A stretch of DNA of 64,000 nt from a virus. Every line of letters begins with the position of its first letter. The first letter of the stretch is position 1. The stretch lies in IMG/VR virus record IMGVR_UViG_3300013120_000738, positions 62,001 through 126,000 of that record; one strand, 5' to 3'. Positions 17,384-27,075 of this stretch are shown here, one piece after another. The notes beneath the pieces are model-generated. The model saw nothing but the letters and a program-made list of their open reading frames with translations. It ran no database searches and was not told the origin of the DNA. A program made the position numbers and the translations under genes.

Positions 17384-18024
17384 CAACCTGTAGAAGACTT
17401 CAATATTTTCTACAGACTATGGAATCATTCTATGATAAATGCGCTGACCACTTCCTAATAGACAGAATGATATGTAGTGACGATTCATCATCTGAGGAAG
17501 ACAAACAAGAAATGCAAGGGAGATTCCCTAAGATGGAATTTCTCTGGCACGATAATGTAGGTCATGCAGAATCAGTAAAAAGACTATTTGCGGTTGTGGA
17601 TACTGAATTCTTGCTACACTGGGAAGATGATTGGCTCACCGTCTACCAAATGAACTTAATAACATATTGTCTAGATATATTAGCCGATGGCTTTGATACT
17701 ATAGCACTAACACCATGGAGACACGGCAGAAAAAACCAAGTAGACGTATCAAGATGCAAAACAACTAGCGGTCATGAATATGATTATATAACATCAGAAT
17801 ACGATTACCAGAGAGGAAGTTGGCCTGGGTTTACACTAAATCCTGCATTACATCGCACTGCGTCAGTACATGCTACCGGCGAATATGGCGTATGCAAATT
17901 CCATGAATTCAATTTCTCTAAGAGATATCTAGAAGCTGGTTTTAAAACAGTAAATGCCCCAAGATACATGGTAAATCATATAGGTGAAGAATCGGCATAC
18001 GATCTAAACATTCCGGACCGATAA
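17344..18024 (+). CDS. short family 2 glycosyltransferase
   Basis: A 226-residue GT2-like protein. ITFTITTCRRLQYFLQTMES is the first strand and helix, MICSDDSSSEED the donor-binding acidic loop, and LLHWEDDWL the DxD-like metal site. It is shorter than typical GT2 enzymes, which suggests a minimal catalytic domain. It is last of the four-gene glycosyltransferase run, followed by 43 bases and then a lipoprotein gene. Confidence 0.8.
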   Translation: MLLPSKPSITFTITTCRRLQYFLQTMESFYDKCADHFLIDRMICSDDSSSEEDKQEMQGRFPKMEFLWHDNVGHAESVKRLFAVVDTEFLLHWEDDWLTVYQMNLITYCLDILADGFDTIALTPWRHGRKNQVDVSRCKTTSGHEYDYITSEYDYQRGSWPGFTLNPALHRTASVHATGEYGVCKFHEFNFSKRYLEAGFKTVNAPRYMVNHIGEESAYDLNIPDR

Positions 18025-18067
18025 AACAAACCGCCTCATCTACAAAGATATCAGAGGGTCCAAATCC

Positions 18068-19949
18068 ATGCGATATTACATATTATTTCTATTACTGTTA
18101 GCCGGTTGCCAACCAGCTATTTCGGTAGATCTAAAAATAAACGGCGATACTGCCAACACACCGCCAGGACCAGAAATAAATGTCGGGGCTAAGTATAAAT
18201 TACAATGCTATGTTGATAATACAGGACAAACTGCAGTCTCCGATATCAATCACACAATAGAATTAGATCCCGGCACAGCCCCAATCCAACTAACACTTAA
18301 AGAAGGCGATAAAGACAAAGACTACATCCTAGATCTTGACGAGACATGGCTGTTCGAGGGCGAAGAAACATCAAAACCTGGAGAACACAGAACAATAGCC
18401 ACAGTAACAGGTAGAGGTGTAGAAGATACAGACATACTACACAGGAAAAGAAGTAATAACTGCATCAATATCTGGTCATAAATGGAATGATCTAAATAAC
18501 AATGGAAAATGGGATTCTGGAGAACCAGGAATAAGTGGCTGGAAAATCTTCTTAGACGGTCAGACAACTATTACCGACAATAACGGCAGATACTCATTTA
18601 TTGAATTGCCTCCTGGGGTATACAGAATATCTGAAGAAATTAAAAATGAATGGGTGAACTCATATGATGGTAGTGCAGCACTAGAAGTTGAAGCAGGAAA
18701 ACACTACGCTGGAAAATTCGGATATACAGAACAACTAAACTTCGGAAACTCTAAAAAATCACCCGAACAAATCAATATAGCAGCAACAATTAATGGACAC
18801 TCACCAGAATCACCCGGTCCAACAATATTCATAGGATCTGGGTGGATACAATGTAAAGTCTCTTCAGATATAGACGTCGGAAAAGTCAATATCAAAGACT
18901 TGGTATACCTATCTGGAGATGAGAACACCAACAACAAACTTGAAAAAGACGAGACCTGGATCTTAGAAGGCAAAGCCGAACCACTACTAGGCCAACAAGA
19001 ACTTACGCTAGTAGCAACATCTGATGACGGTAAGCAAGGCACTACTACCATCCATTATATAGGGCGGGCCATAAAATCATATAACATAACACCATATGCT
19101 ACTACACATTGGCTATCATATACTGAGATAGTCAATCTAATGAAACAATGGGAGCAAGATGCACCAGAAATATGTGAATTCTTCACTTACGGTAAAAGCT
19201 CTGACGGAAAAGACTTAACAGGCCTTCGTGTTGGTAATAACACTGCCCCAGCTATATTATTAGAATCAACTATACATGGTAATGAAGTACGGAGTACAGC
19301 TGCAACCTTATGGATGTTAGAGAAATATCTTAATGATTTCGGCCGCGATGACGAAATAACAGATCTATTACTACAGCGGAATACCTGTTGGGTACCAGTT
19401 CTTAACCCAGATAGTTATCCTAATAATAGATGGGTTGATGGTGTAGATCCTAATAGAAATTTCCCATATCCTGGGCGTATAAACCAACCTATCCCGCCAA
19501 TCCAGGCTATAATGGACTTGCACCTAGAATATGACTTTTATGGTGTCCAATGCGGTCACACATACGGTAGAGATTACTTCTATCAAACATTCGGTCCTAG
19601 CGAGGATAAACAAACAGTATTAAACTTCGGTAGGCGAATGGACGCCCTAACCGGATATAGAACTAGCCAGGGTGGGTCACGCCCGAACGGATATGATCAT
19701 GACTGGTTCTATTGGTATGGTGCAGTATCGTATGTCGTCGAATTTGGTAGCGGTCGAAGTACGCCACCAAATGTGGCAATAGATGAAGGCCGGAAAAACT
19801 ATCCGGCCTATATCATGTTTATAGAAGAAACACCAACAATAGCTAAAACACTCAACCCACCAGCAACAGACTTCATGTATGCTCAAGAAGATGTTGAATC
19901 GCTTATTGGTAAGCCCGTGGGTGAAGTTACAGAGCTAGTTGACGAGTAA
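18068..19949 (+). CDS. lipoprotein M14 zinc carboxypeptidase with SdrD-B-like domain, frameshifted
   Basis: A coding region broken into two frames. Frame one (from 18068) has a lipoprotein signal (FLLLLAGC) and a DUF11-like beta domain, and stops at 18481. A second frame, open from about 18432 to 19949, continues with an SdrD-B-like module (GHKWNDLNNNGKWDSGEPG, DNNGRYSF), another DUF11-like region, then an M14 carboxypeptidase. The peptidase has zinc ligands in HGNE (about 19275-19286), a later His (DLHLE) and a catalytic Glu in YVVEFG. One extra base at about 18430-18440 would explain the break. Role: surface peptide hydrolysis, inferred. Confidence 0.75.
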
Positions 19950-21047
19950 TCAATCTGCGATTCCCTTTTCGGCGGCCTCTAAACATCCTGTAGCAACACA
20001 GAATAAAGGCCTATCCGACTTGGTCACAGTTCCAATATCAAATGGTGGGCCTATCTCGTCAAACTTCTTGGCGACACGCTTAGTAAAGCCCTCAGGGGAA
20101 CTACTGCCGCCAGCCATATAAACATTTATAGCACCCTCTAGTCGTGCTTCCGACTCGTGCTCCTCAAAGCCCTTGATAATACCGTCAATCACGGTGCTGA
20201 TAAGGACATCATAGTGTAGTACGACATCCATACCTACACGATCATCTGGTTCACTACCAGGTGTGAGATTTACATCCTGTTTTCTCTTTGATACTGTGGT
20301 AGGTGTCTCTTTTGCTACTTTCCTACGGGTCTTCAAGGCTTGGGGGTTATAACCATGACGCATTGCTACTTGTTCATCTATCCAGTCGCCTGCGCCTACC
20401 CAGCAGAAAGAATATATCTCAAGGCCATATTTCACGTAGCTGACAGTAACAGTACCAGCACCCCATGAGATCCCAATACCTGTACCATCTTCGCTCATAT
20501 CGATTACGATAGCATGGGATTCTTTTATCGCGTTATGTGTTATCTTAGCGTCGGTTTCATATCCTTCAATAATAATGTTGACTACACGTTCATGATAATC
20601 AACATTTAATTCCTTATTGAGTGATGGAGCGGTGGTGCAGTAACAAACCTGTACCTCGTCACCAAATTTTCCAATCTCCTTTTCAGCCATCTCCATTAGG
20701 CCTTGGACAATCGTTCCTAGGATTGTGATGGCTTCTTCGTCAGCAGATATTCCACCTTCTGCCATTGGTCTACGTAGTGTGTCGTTCTTGGCGTATGCAA
20801 ATTCTTCTGCATCTTCTCCAAGTACGATGGCTTCTCCTGTTTCGGGCATTTCTACCCATTTTGCAGGTCTTTTTGTACCGTCTGCCCTCATTTTGCTAGG
20901 ATCGTCTAGCATGTTCCGAATGAATGGCGTTGCTCTTTCAAATGGCCAATACCCATTGATTTCTGAGATGTAGTTGACCTTTTCATTATCCGTGCGGTAA
21001 GCAAGGACTACTGTTCTTGTGCCAACATCGATACCCAAGTGTCTCAT
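19950..21047 (-). CDS. actin-like ATPase (MreB/ParM/Hsp70 fold)
   Basis: A 365-residue protein of actin size. The phosphate-1 loop is LGIDVGTRTVVLAYR at the very N-terminus, the phosphate-2 loop SWGAGTVTVSYV, and the adenosine loop YMAGGSSSPEGF. These are the three hallmark loops of the actin superfamily. ATG 21047 has AGGAG 7 bases upstream, so I reject an in-frame extension to 21479 that overlaps another gene. Known phage actins segregate or position phage DNA; filament formation here is inference. It is convergent with the carboxypeptidase gene with no gap. Confidence 0.85.
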   Translation of the reverse strand: MRHLGIDVGTRTVVLAYRTDNEKVNYISEINGYWPFERATPFIRNMLDDPSKMRADGTKRPAKWVEMPETGEAIVLGEDAEEFAYAKNDTLRRPMAEGGISADEEAITILGTIVQGLMEMAEKEIGKFGDEVQVCYCTTAPSLNKELNVDYHERVVNIIIEGYETDAKITHNAIKESHAIVIDMSEDGTGIGISWGAGTVTVSYVKYGLEIYSFCWVGAGDWIDEQVAMRHGYNPQALKTRRKVAKETPTTVSKRKQDVNLTPGSEPDDRVGMDVVLHYDVLISTVIDGIIKGFEEHESEARLEGAINVYMAGGSSSPEGFTKRVAKKFDEIGPPFDIGTVTKSDRPLFCVATGCLEAAEKGIAD

Positions 21048-21174
21048 GAGTACTCTCCTACCTTTATGGACGTCACCCAACTTATATACACTATAATCGG
21101 ATGAAGGTTTCGGTTCTAGAATTGAAATACGTTTGGTTTGCCCCTCAGACCGAGGGACGTCTTTTGCGCGGTGG

Positions 21175-21519
21175 TCACCCTTTTCGGAGTGAACAGGCTT
21201 TGATTTTGCGGGCGGTGGGATTACTTTGGGAACCGGAGTCGGTATCTTTTTGTTTGAGGTCTTTTCGTTTGATTTTGTAGTAGGTTTTTGGTCCGATTCG
21301 CGGGAAGGTGGCACGTTGATCGGTTTCGGTCGTTTCGGAAGTGACGTCACCCTTTGATCCACCACCCTCGGTTTCACTTCCATCTCTGCTAGAAATTGAT
21401 AAATCATCGATAGGGGAAGCCTCACTACCTCGCGAAGTCTTTTCAGCACTTCCGATCGTTGGGCTTTCTTCGGATCCACAGAACAGTTGCCTTAATAAAT
21501 TAATTACTTTCTTCATCAT
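21175..21519 (-). CDS. low-complexity hypothetical protein upstream of the actin-like gene
   Basis: A 114-residue protein. A short hydrophobic N-terminus (MMKKVINLLRQLFCG) is followed by Ser/Gly/Glu/Thr-rich sequence and a basic end. It begins 20 bases inside the upstream membrane-protein gene and ends 127 bases before the actin start. The actin frame is also open across it, so about 300 bases are open in two frames. I favour this frame because of its position and the strong internal start of actin. Function is unknown. Confidence 0.5.
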   Translation of the reverse strand: MMKKVINLLRQLFCGSEESPTIGSAEKTSRGSEASPIDDLSISSRDGSETEGGGSKGDVTSETTETDQRATFPRIGPKTYYKIKRKDLKQKDTDSGSQSNPTARKIKACSLRKG

Positions 21520-21790
21520 CGAGATCTACTTTCAATCCAAACCCACCCTTAGCTCTCGGCGGCTTCTTAATGTGTGGAGCTACAATTTCCGGGGGAAGAT
21601 CTCCAACAATCCTCTCCTGGATACTTTTATCTTCATCATGTTGTGCAACACTTAGACCAACATGATTTGAGCTCTTAGACATATTTTCAAAAGCAATAAC
21701 AAGTCTTCGGAACAAACAAAGAAATATTATGCTATAAATACCTATCCCTAGCCCCACACACGCATATACAAACCATATTAACCATATCAT
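21500..21790 (-). CDS. small membrane protein
   Basis: A 96-residue protein with one N-terminal transmembrane helix (about residues 2-28, IWLIWFVYACVGLGIGIYS...) followed by a charged cytoplasmic-type tail. The family is unknown. Its start overlaps the glycosyltransferase gene upstream by 4 bases, and its end overlaps the low-complexity gene. It could anchor a partner at the membrane. Confidence 0.65.
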   Translation of the reverse strand: MIWLIWFVYACVGLGIGIYSIIFLCLFRRLVIAFENMSKSSNHVGLSVAQHDEDKSIQERIVGDLPPEIVAPHIKKPPRAKGGFGLKVDLDDEESN

Positions 21791-23181
21791 ATATGAGCTA
21801 CTCGTAATAGCGGGATATTAGCACTCTGGGCCATCTTGCCAAGCTGTATTAGGCCGCCCTCATATAGTGCTAATCTTTTTTGGGTGGCTTCCGTATCTGG
21901 CCAAATCTGGCCATCACGGTAATAACTTATCTTCGATGTGTGACTTCTACCACTAATTATTCTATTATCACAGCCAAACAATGTTATAGATCTAGGGTTC
22001 AAGAATAAAGCAAAATTCACGGCAGTCAAAACCGAAGACTCGAAATTACAAAAAGGAGGATTAACAGTCTCGCCAATCATACCAAATTCATATTGATCAA
22101 ATTGGATAGAATCAGGAATAAGCTCAGCAGCGGCTACATATTGACCAGCAACACCCTGAAACAACGCAAAAGCCACCACAAATCGCTTAGCAGGATATTT
22201 ATCACGCAATTCTAATACAACTTGAGCAGAACTAGTAACCAAATAATCACACCGATACAGTTCACCAACGTAATCTATACCAATAATTATATCATGTCTT
22301 TCAATATCCGATGGTTTAATATAATCTAATGATGGGCCATTTCCAATCACCGCAACAGTCTTACCAGTCGCAACATTCTTTAAAGAAAACACGTTTAATA
22401 ACTCTGGTTGTATATTCTGTAGCCACCAATTTATATCTCTTTCGGTCTTAAAGGTATCCAGCCTCCCAGGTTTTATATTATTAGGGTTTATACTCCTAGA
22501 TTGATAAAAATATGTCGAATACTTGGGCATCCACCTCTCAACCAACCTAGTCATATTAACTGCACTTTTACCACTCTCTTGCTCGACAAAAGCCGCTATC
22601 TTACTATCATCAACAACTAAAACTTGACCACCAAATAACCAATTCTTAATACTGATATCTATATCTTCACCAGGACCCGCTTTCATCCCATTGTCAAAAC
22701 CACCTATTTCATCAAATCTTGCCTTTTCTATAGTGATACAGTATGATGACGCAACAGGTGATTTATTACCACCAATGTACCGACGATTGTGGATGGACAT
22801 ATCCCAATGTATACCAAATCTACGCCATCTCAATCGATCGATTGCCCATAAATTAAGATCTAAAGAATGAATGACAGGACTTACAATAGTCTTCTCATCA
22901 AGATTCTTTAGTAAGGGCTCGAGCCAGTCTTTACCGAATTTGGTAGTTTGTCTTAAGAATATAAGGACTTTAGATTTTGCTTGTTTTGCGGCTGCATTCC
23001 AGGCCTTTGCGCGGCCGACATTCTCTGTCTTAAGTATAGTAACATCGTCTAGATCTACTCCTCCCCCGTCATCACATACTATGAGCTCCTCAATGAGCTC
23101 TGGCGGGGTTTTATCCCGGAGGTCATTTATAGTTTGTGAGAGATTAGTCTTATCTGTACAGTAGAATATGAAGCTAGGCAT
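21787..23181 (-). CDS. glycosyltransferase (GT2) fused to a MptE/DUF115-like domain
   Basis: A 464-residue two-domain protein. Residues 1-215 form a GT-A domain (NVGRAKAWNAAAKQAKSKVL, IGGFDNGMKAGPGEDIDIS, a typical GT2 acceptor/catalytic segment). Residues 270-460 start with AVIGNGPSLDYIKPSDIE and contain ITLFGCDN, matching the DUF115/6-hydroxymethylpterin-pyrophosphokinase-like fold found in sialic- or pseudaminic-acid transfer proteins. A lone homologue of the second domain is at 43.3 kb. This suggests glycosylation with an acidic sugar, which is inference. Confidence 0.75.
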   Translation of the reverse strand: MPSFIFYCTDKTNLSQTINDLRDKTPPELIEELIVCDDGGGVDLDDVTILKTENVGRAKAWNAAAKQAKSKVLIFLRQTTKFGKDWLEPLLKNLDEKTIVSPVIHSLDLNLWAIDRLRWRRFGIHWDMSIHNRRYIGGNKSPVASSYCITIEKARFDEIGGFDNGMKAGPGEDIDISIKNWLFGGQVLVVDDSKIAAFVEQESGKSAVNMTRLVERWMPKYSTYFYQSRSINPNNIKPGRLDTFKTERDINWWLQNIQPELLNVFSLKNVATGKTVAVIGNGPSLDYIKPSDIERHDIIIGIDYVGELYRCDYLVTSSAQVVLELRDKYPAKRFVVAFALFQGVAGQYVAAAELIPDSIQFDQYEFGMIGETVNPPFCNFESSVLTAVNFALFLNPRSITLFGCDNRIISGRSHTSKISYYRDGQIWPDTEATQKRLALYEGGLIQLGKMAQSANIPLLRVAHI

Positions 23182-23197
23182 GCATTATATACAAGTT

Positions 23198-24895
23198 TTA
23201 TATCTTTACATTCCATCGGCGTGCACCGAAAGAAATCTCATCAGCTTTTCTATTGCCATTTGATCTCATTGCATGTATATCTCTTACATTAGTCGCCGCT
23301 GCCGCCGATGGCGACCCGACTTGAACATTGCAGTAGAAAAAGTCTTCTTCACAGCACTCGGCATCATCCGGTTCTAGTGCTTTAACAAGATCCCACGGGT
23401 ATTTCCCCGGCCTCGCATCATCTGGGCTGTACCATGTCCCAAGTACATCGCAGGGAGGTATATCCGTCTCAGGAACCCAATCAAATTTGTGTCTGTCATA
23501 ATGCCTCTTTGTAAAACACCCAGGTTGAGGATCCCAATGAACTAACTCCAATTCCGGTATTTCATCCTCTTTTAATTCAACCTCATACCGGTTAATATAC
23601 TTGCATTCATCTAAAATGACTTGTGCTGCCGCAAAAACACTATCAAGAACTGAAGTATTTGCCAATGTGTCAGAATCAGGCAGTAGACTTACCAGACTAA
23701 CACATACCTCCTCAAGAACATCAGCACACAATGAATAGATAGTATCCTGATCACAATCCATCCTGGCATTGATCATCGGACAACTGGCCGTGATATTCGA
23801 TGAATCGATAGTACATTCAACTATTTGTACCATACAATCACCAGGCAAACCCCTAATGCCATCAGGTCCTCGCTGACGACACTTTACACAAAATAAATCA
23901 GCGATATCCTCCCAATTGTTTCCTGGCTCTAAGAATATAGACCCACAAGTAATGCCAGTCTCAGGGTCAAACTTGATAGTGTTTAAAGTACTAACTTCAT
24001 CTATAGGTAAATCACTAGCAATAGTAATATCTTCAGGATCTACAGGACTTATATCAACGGTAACTATTGGAGTACCAAGAGTACCAGTATATGCTCCAAG
24101 TACATTACTAAGCGCTATACCACATAAATTCTCGTCAACAGTTTGCCCTAGAGCTCTCTTGACGAATTTATCCATAGTGCTCTGAAATCTAGTTGCCTCC
24201 ATCCCAGTCTTATCACTCTTATGCAACCAGGCGGGCATGTATTCCAATTGATCAATCGTAGAAGATGTAACAGCACCTTCCGGTGGAATAATAGGACAAA
24301 TCCTAACTGCAATATTAGGTATATGGTCATTAGACAACGTAATAGACCCACCCGCTAGCAAAGGGGTAGGAGTGTATATTGCAAAATCGAGTTGCCGATC
24401 ATGTAAATCAGACGGCTCAAAACATGTCTCATCAGCACCCGGCCGTCCATCAAGCCCCTGATCACCCCTATCTCCTCTCGGACCAGGAAGTCCTGGGCAG
24501 ACTTCTTTCATAAGTATTTGAAATAGTCTTGCCTTATCAATTTCAATACGTAATGCTGATGGGCCTTCAGGAACAAACCTGATGCACTTATCGCTAGATC
24601 TAAAATAATACCAATAAGCATCTGTGCCGGGAGCCAACTTCAAGGGACGTAAATCGACGCCGGTACCAAGATATGTCCTTAATTTATTGAGCTTGCTATA
24701 GATATCTGGGGAAATAATTCCATCTTGGCTTTCACTAACGTATGTGGGCGCATGAACAACACCCTTTGTTAACCAAGCATCTTTATCACTAGAGTATTCC
24801 CACCTGTTGCCGTATTGGTCACATATTTCATCGCCATCAGACGGCTGTCGCGGCAACCTACCTGTAGCGGGCTCACTGTAACATGTAATTGCCAT
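23198..24895 (-). CDS. structural protein with collagen-like Gly-X-Y repeats
   Basis: A 565-residue protein. Residues about 136-155 form seven Gly-X-Y triplets (GLPGPRGDRGDQGLDGRPGA), and a second short block is at about 345-356 (GPDGIRGLPGD). The region between is beta-rich and Cys-containing. Such repeats build trimeric fibres in phage tails and bristles. It has a plausible AT-rich promoter gap (24896-24950) before a divergent gene. Probably a virion appendage or fibre. Confidence 0.7.
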   Translation of the reverse strand: MAITCYSEPATGRLPRQPSDGDEICDQYGNRWEYSSDKDAWLTKGVVHAPTYVSESQDGIISPDIYSKLNKLRTYLGTGVDLRPLKLAPGTDAYWYYFRSSDKCIRFVPEGPSALRIEIDKARLFQILMKEVCPGLPGPRGDRGDQGLDGRPGADETCFEPSDLHDRQLDFAIYTPTPLLAGGSITLSNDHIPNIAVRICPIIPPEGAVTSSTIDQLEYMPAWLHKSDKTGMEATRFQSTMDKFVKRALGQTVDENLCGIALSNVLGAYTGTLGTPIVTVDISPVDPEDITIASDLPIDEVSTLNTIKFDPETGITCGSIFLEPGNNWEDIADLFCVKCRQRGPDGIRGLPGDCMVQIVECTIDSSNITASCPMINARMDCDQDTIYSLCADVLEEVCVSLVSLLPDSDTLANTSVLDSVFAAAQVILDECKYINRYEVELKEDEIPELELVHWDPQPGCFTKRHYDRHKFDWVPETDIPPCDVLGTWYSPDDARPGKYPWDLVKALEPDDAECCEEDFFYCNVQVGSPSAAAATNVRDIHAMRSNGNRKADEISFGARRWNVKI

Positions 24896-24950
24896 AGTTG
24901 TTTTCCCTATTATATTTTAATTACAAAGGCGGCACAACCAAAGATATAAT

Positions 24951-26561
24951 ATGTTCATGTTTGACGACATCCTAGATAGAATACTAAATCTCATGGAAGG
25001 GATAGAGGAGAAAGCTATTCCCCTAGCCCAACGTCTATTAAGTAAGAAATCAAAATGGACTGGTAAGAATAGATGGAGCGAAGAAGAAACCACAGAATTC
25101 GTCAAATCTCTCGGCCGCGAAGAAAGGCACCCAGGTTTCGCATTTCAATATTATTGTGATCCAACCGGAGAACGGGGAAAGTACACTCCGTATATCGTAA
25201 ATCAACTCGCAAAAGGCAATTTAATTATAGAACCCGATAGGGAAGAAGATGCCCCACGAATGTTGGCAGCCCTAAAATTTTTCCACGAAAATTCCAAAAA
25301 ACCAGGGTGGAATTATCCAAAAGATATAAATCAATTCAAGAACTGGCGGCAGTTGGAAGATATCGCCGAAAAAGAAAGTGATAAAATCTTCCAAAGCAAT
25401 AGACAACAAAGAAAAGAAATTTCTGCTGGTTCCAAGCTAGTATCAGAAATCACCGTGCCTAATAAAGAAAAAACTACATATCAATTATATATGATAACAG
25501 AACCAGAAACGCTGGTAATGATGGGAACAGGAACAAGATGGTGCACCACAGGATTATCAAAACAATCAGGTATTGGTGCTCATGGGCCTCATGGCGGACG
25601 GCAAACCAAAGACGACCAAAATGCCCCATACATGCATTATGGTAAAAATCATCCAAAAGAAGGAACCGGAAGACTCCTAAAATTCATGAAAGTGGGAGGA
25701 TATGAAGGATTTCCGCTCACAGCAGCCAGATATCTCGGAATGGGCTGGGGAAAACTTGACCCCGCTCGAACACAATCATATAGTGCTAGATTTACACCAA
25801 TTTATATAATATTTCAAAAAGACGGTAAGAACGAACACGAAGAAATAGAAGGAATACGTGTTGGACAAGTAGGTAGAAGTGGACAAATTGCACAACTATC
25901 TGAAGATGGACAAGAATGTAAAGACCCAACTGACAGAGAAATTACTATTGTCAGCCCTGCCTTAGCATATGCCGCTAAACAATGGCTTGATGAAAACAAT
26001 TTAGCAATTGGGCGTGTAATACTTAAAAGAGTAAGAAAAGAAAACATAGATGATATTGATAATGCGATAAATTTTGTAGGATTTCCAAATGCACCTGAAA
26101 TATCAAAAGGCGAAATATTATATCTAGATGATGGCGGAGATGACCCTTATTATCAATATCACGCCCGCCCACCTAGAGAAACTAAAGCCCGTGCAGAACT
26201 TACATTCGGTTGGGATAATTGGTCAGTTCACTATATAAAAGTACCAGCCAGAAATGAACATGATGAGGATTGGAGTGGCTGGATACTAGATGATGGGCAA
26301 TTGCTTGAAGACATTTACGTCGATGCCGCAATCGAAATCGCAAAATCTACAGGACTAATACTAGATGTTGATGACATTATAGAAGAACTGAAAGACAAAC
26401 AAGAAAAAAGGCGAATTTATCCATCTACACCACCTGATCCAATCACTCCTGATTCGTACGTGTTCCAAGACCTGATCCAACATACTAGAGCAACAGAGCT
26501 CAAGACAACAGATACTTTTCTAACTAATTTCATGAATATGTTAGAGGAGTTATATGAATGA
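24951..26561 (+). CDS. large hypothetical protein with a TRWCT motif
   Basis: A 536-residue protein of unknown function. It contains LVMMGTGTRWCTTG at about residues 184-197. A related WCT motif, followed by a Y-x-P-x-Y-I-I-F strand (here FTPIYIIFQKDG), occurs in phage proteins of unknown role that I recall only as a pattern. The N-terminus is helical and basic; the C-terminus is acidic. It overlaps the next small gene by 4 bases. An ATG 6 bases downstream is an equally good start. Confidence 0.6.
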   Translation: MFMFDDILDRILNLMEGIEEKAIPLAQRLLSKKSKWTGKNRWSEEETTEFVKSLGREERHPGFAFQYYCDPTGERGKYTPYIVNQLAKGNLIIEPDREEDAPRMLAALKFFHENSKKPGWNYPKDINQFKNWRQLEDIAEKESDKIFQSNRQQRKEISAGSKLVSEITVPNKEKTTYQLYMITEPETLVMMGTGTRWCTTGLSKQSGIGAHGPHGGRQTKDDQNAPYMHYGKNHPKEGTGRLLKFMKVGGYEGFPLTAARYLGMGWGKLDPARTQSYSARFTPIYIIFQKDGKNEHEEIEGIRVGQVGRSGQIAQLSEDGQECKDPTDREITIVSPALAYAAKQWLDENNLAIGRVILKRVRKENIDDIDNAINFVGFPNAPEISKGEILYLDDGGDDPYYQYHARPPRETKARAELTFGWDNWSVHYIKVPARNEHDEDWSGWILDDGQLLEDIYVDAAIEIAKSTGLILDVDDIIEELKDKQEKRRIYPSTPPDPITPDSYVFQDLIQHTRATELKTTDTFLTNFMNMLEELYE

Positions 26562-26761
26562 GATTTAAATATGACCCAAATGAACCACCAGCCCACGTAA
26601 AAGCTGCTATTCGAAAAAGACATCTGAGGGTTAAAGCACGCAAAGATATGGAGATGATAGAAGCTAATAATCGCCGTAAATTCAATATGGACCCTGTAGT
26701 AAAGCTTATGAAACCCGATGGTTGGGACTGGCGGCGAGATAAAGAACCAGGACTGATCTAG
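26558..26761 (+). CDS. small basic protein
   Basis: A 67-residue, strongly basic, helical protein (AAIRKRHLRVKARKD, NRRKFNMDPVVKLM). It overlaps the preceding gene by 4 bases, so translation is probably coupled. It might bind nucleic acid. No family is recognised. Confidence 0.65.
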   Translation: MRFKYDPNEPPAHVKAAIRKRHLRVKARKDMEMIEANNRRKFNMDPVVKLMKPDGWDWRRDKEPGLI

Positions 26762-26796
26762 TAAATAAGATATCAACACCCCTTAGGAGTTATATC

Positions 26797-27075
26797 ATGG
26801 CCACAAAAAAGAAGGCCGCCAAGAAGAGAGTCGCTAAGAAATCAACCAAGAAAGCTTCGCGGAAGAAAAAGCGACAACAAAGGCGAGCAAACCGACGCGC
26901 CAAAATCCAACTAGTCACCAACTATGTCGAAGACTTCAGGGAAGCGAATCCCAACGGCACAAAAGAACAGTGCTTCTCGGCCGTTGGTGCACAGCTCCGA
27001 AAGGATTTCAAGGGCAATCCTTTCATAGACATCTTGATCACTATCTTGAAGATGCTGCTTGATATCTACTTCTAG
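26797..27075 (+). CDS. Lys/Arg-rich histone-H1-like small protein
   Basis: A 92-residue protein. The first 40 residues are almost all Lys, Arg and Ala (KKAAKKRVAKKSTKKASRKK), like the disordered tails of bacterial histone H1-like proteins; the rest forms short helices with a hydrophobic end (IDILITILKMLLDIYF). AGGAG lies 9 bases upstream. It probably binds DNA or RNA non-specifically, and could be a virion DNA-packing protein. It ends 4 bases inside a convergent small gene. Confidence 0.7.
   Translation: MATKKKAAKKRVAKKSTKKASRKKKRQQRRANRRAKIQLVTNYVEDFREANPNGTKEQCFSAVGAQLRKDFKGNPFIDILITILKMLLDIYF

Noticed and set aside
21048-21479. N-terminal extension of the actin-like protein to GTG 21479
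   Set aside because: ATG 21047 has a strong AGGAG site, begins exactly at the actin fold, and the extension overlaps another likely gene.
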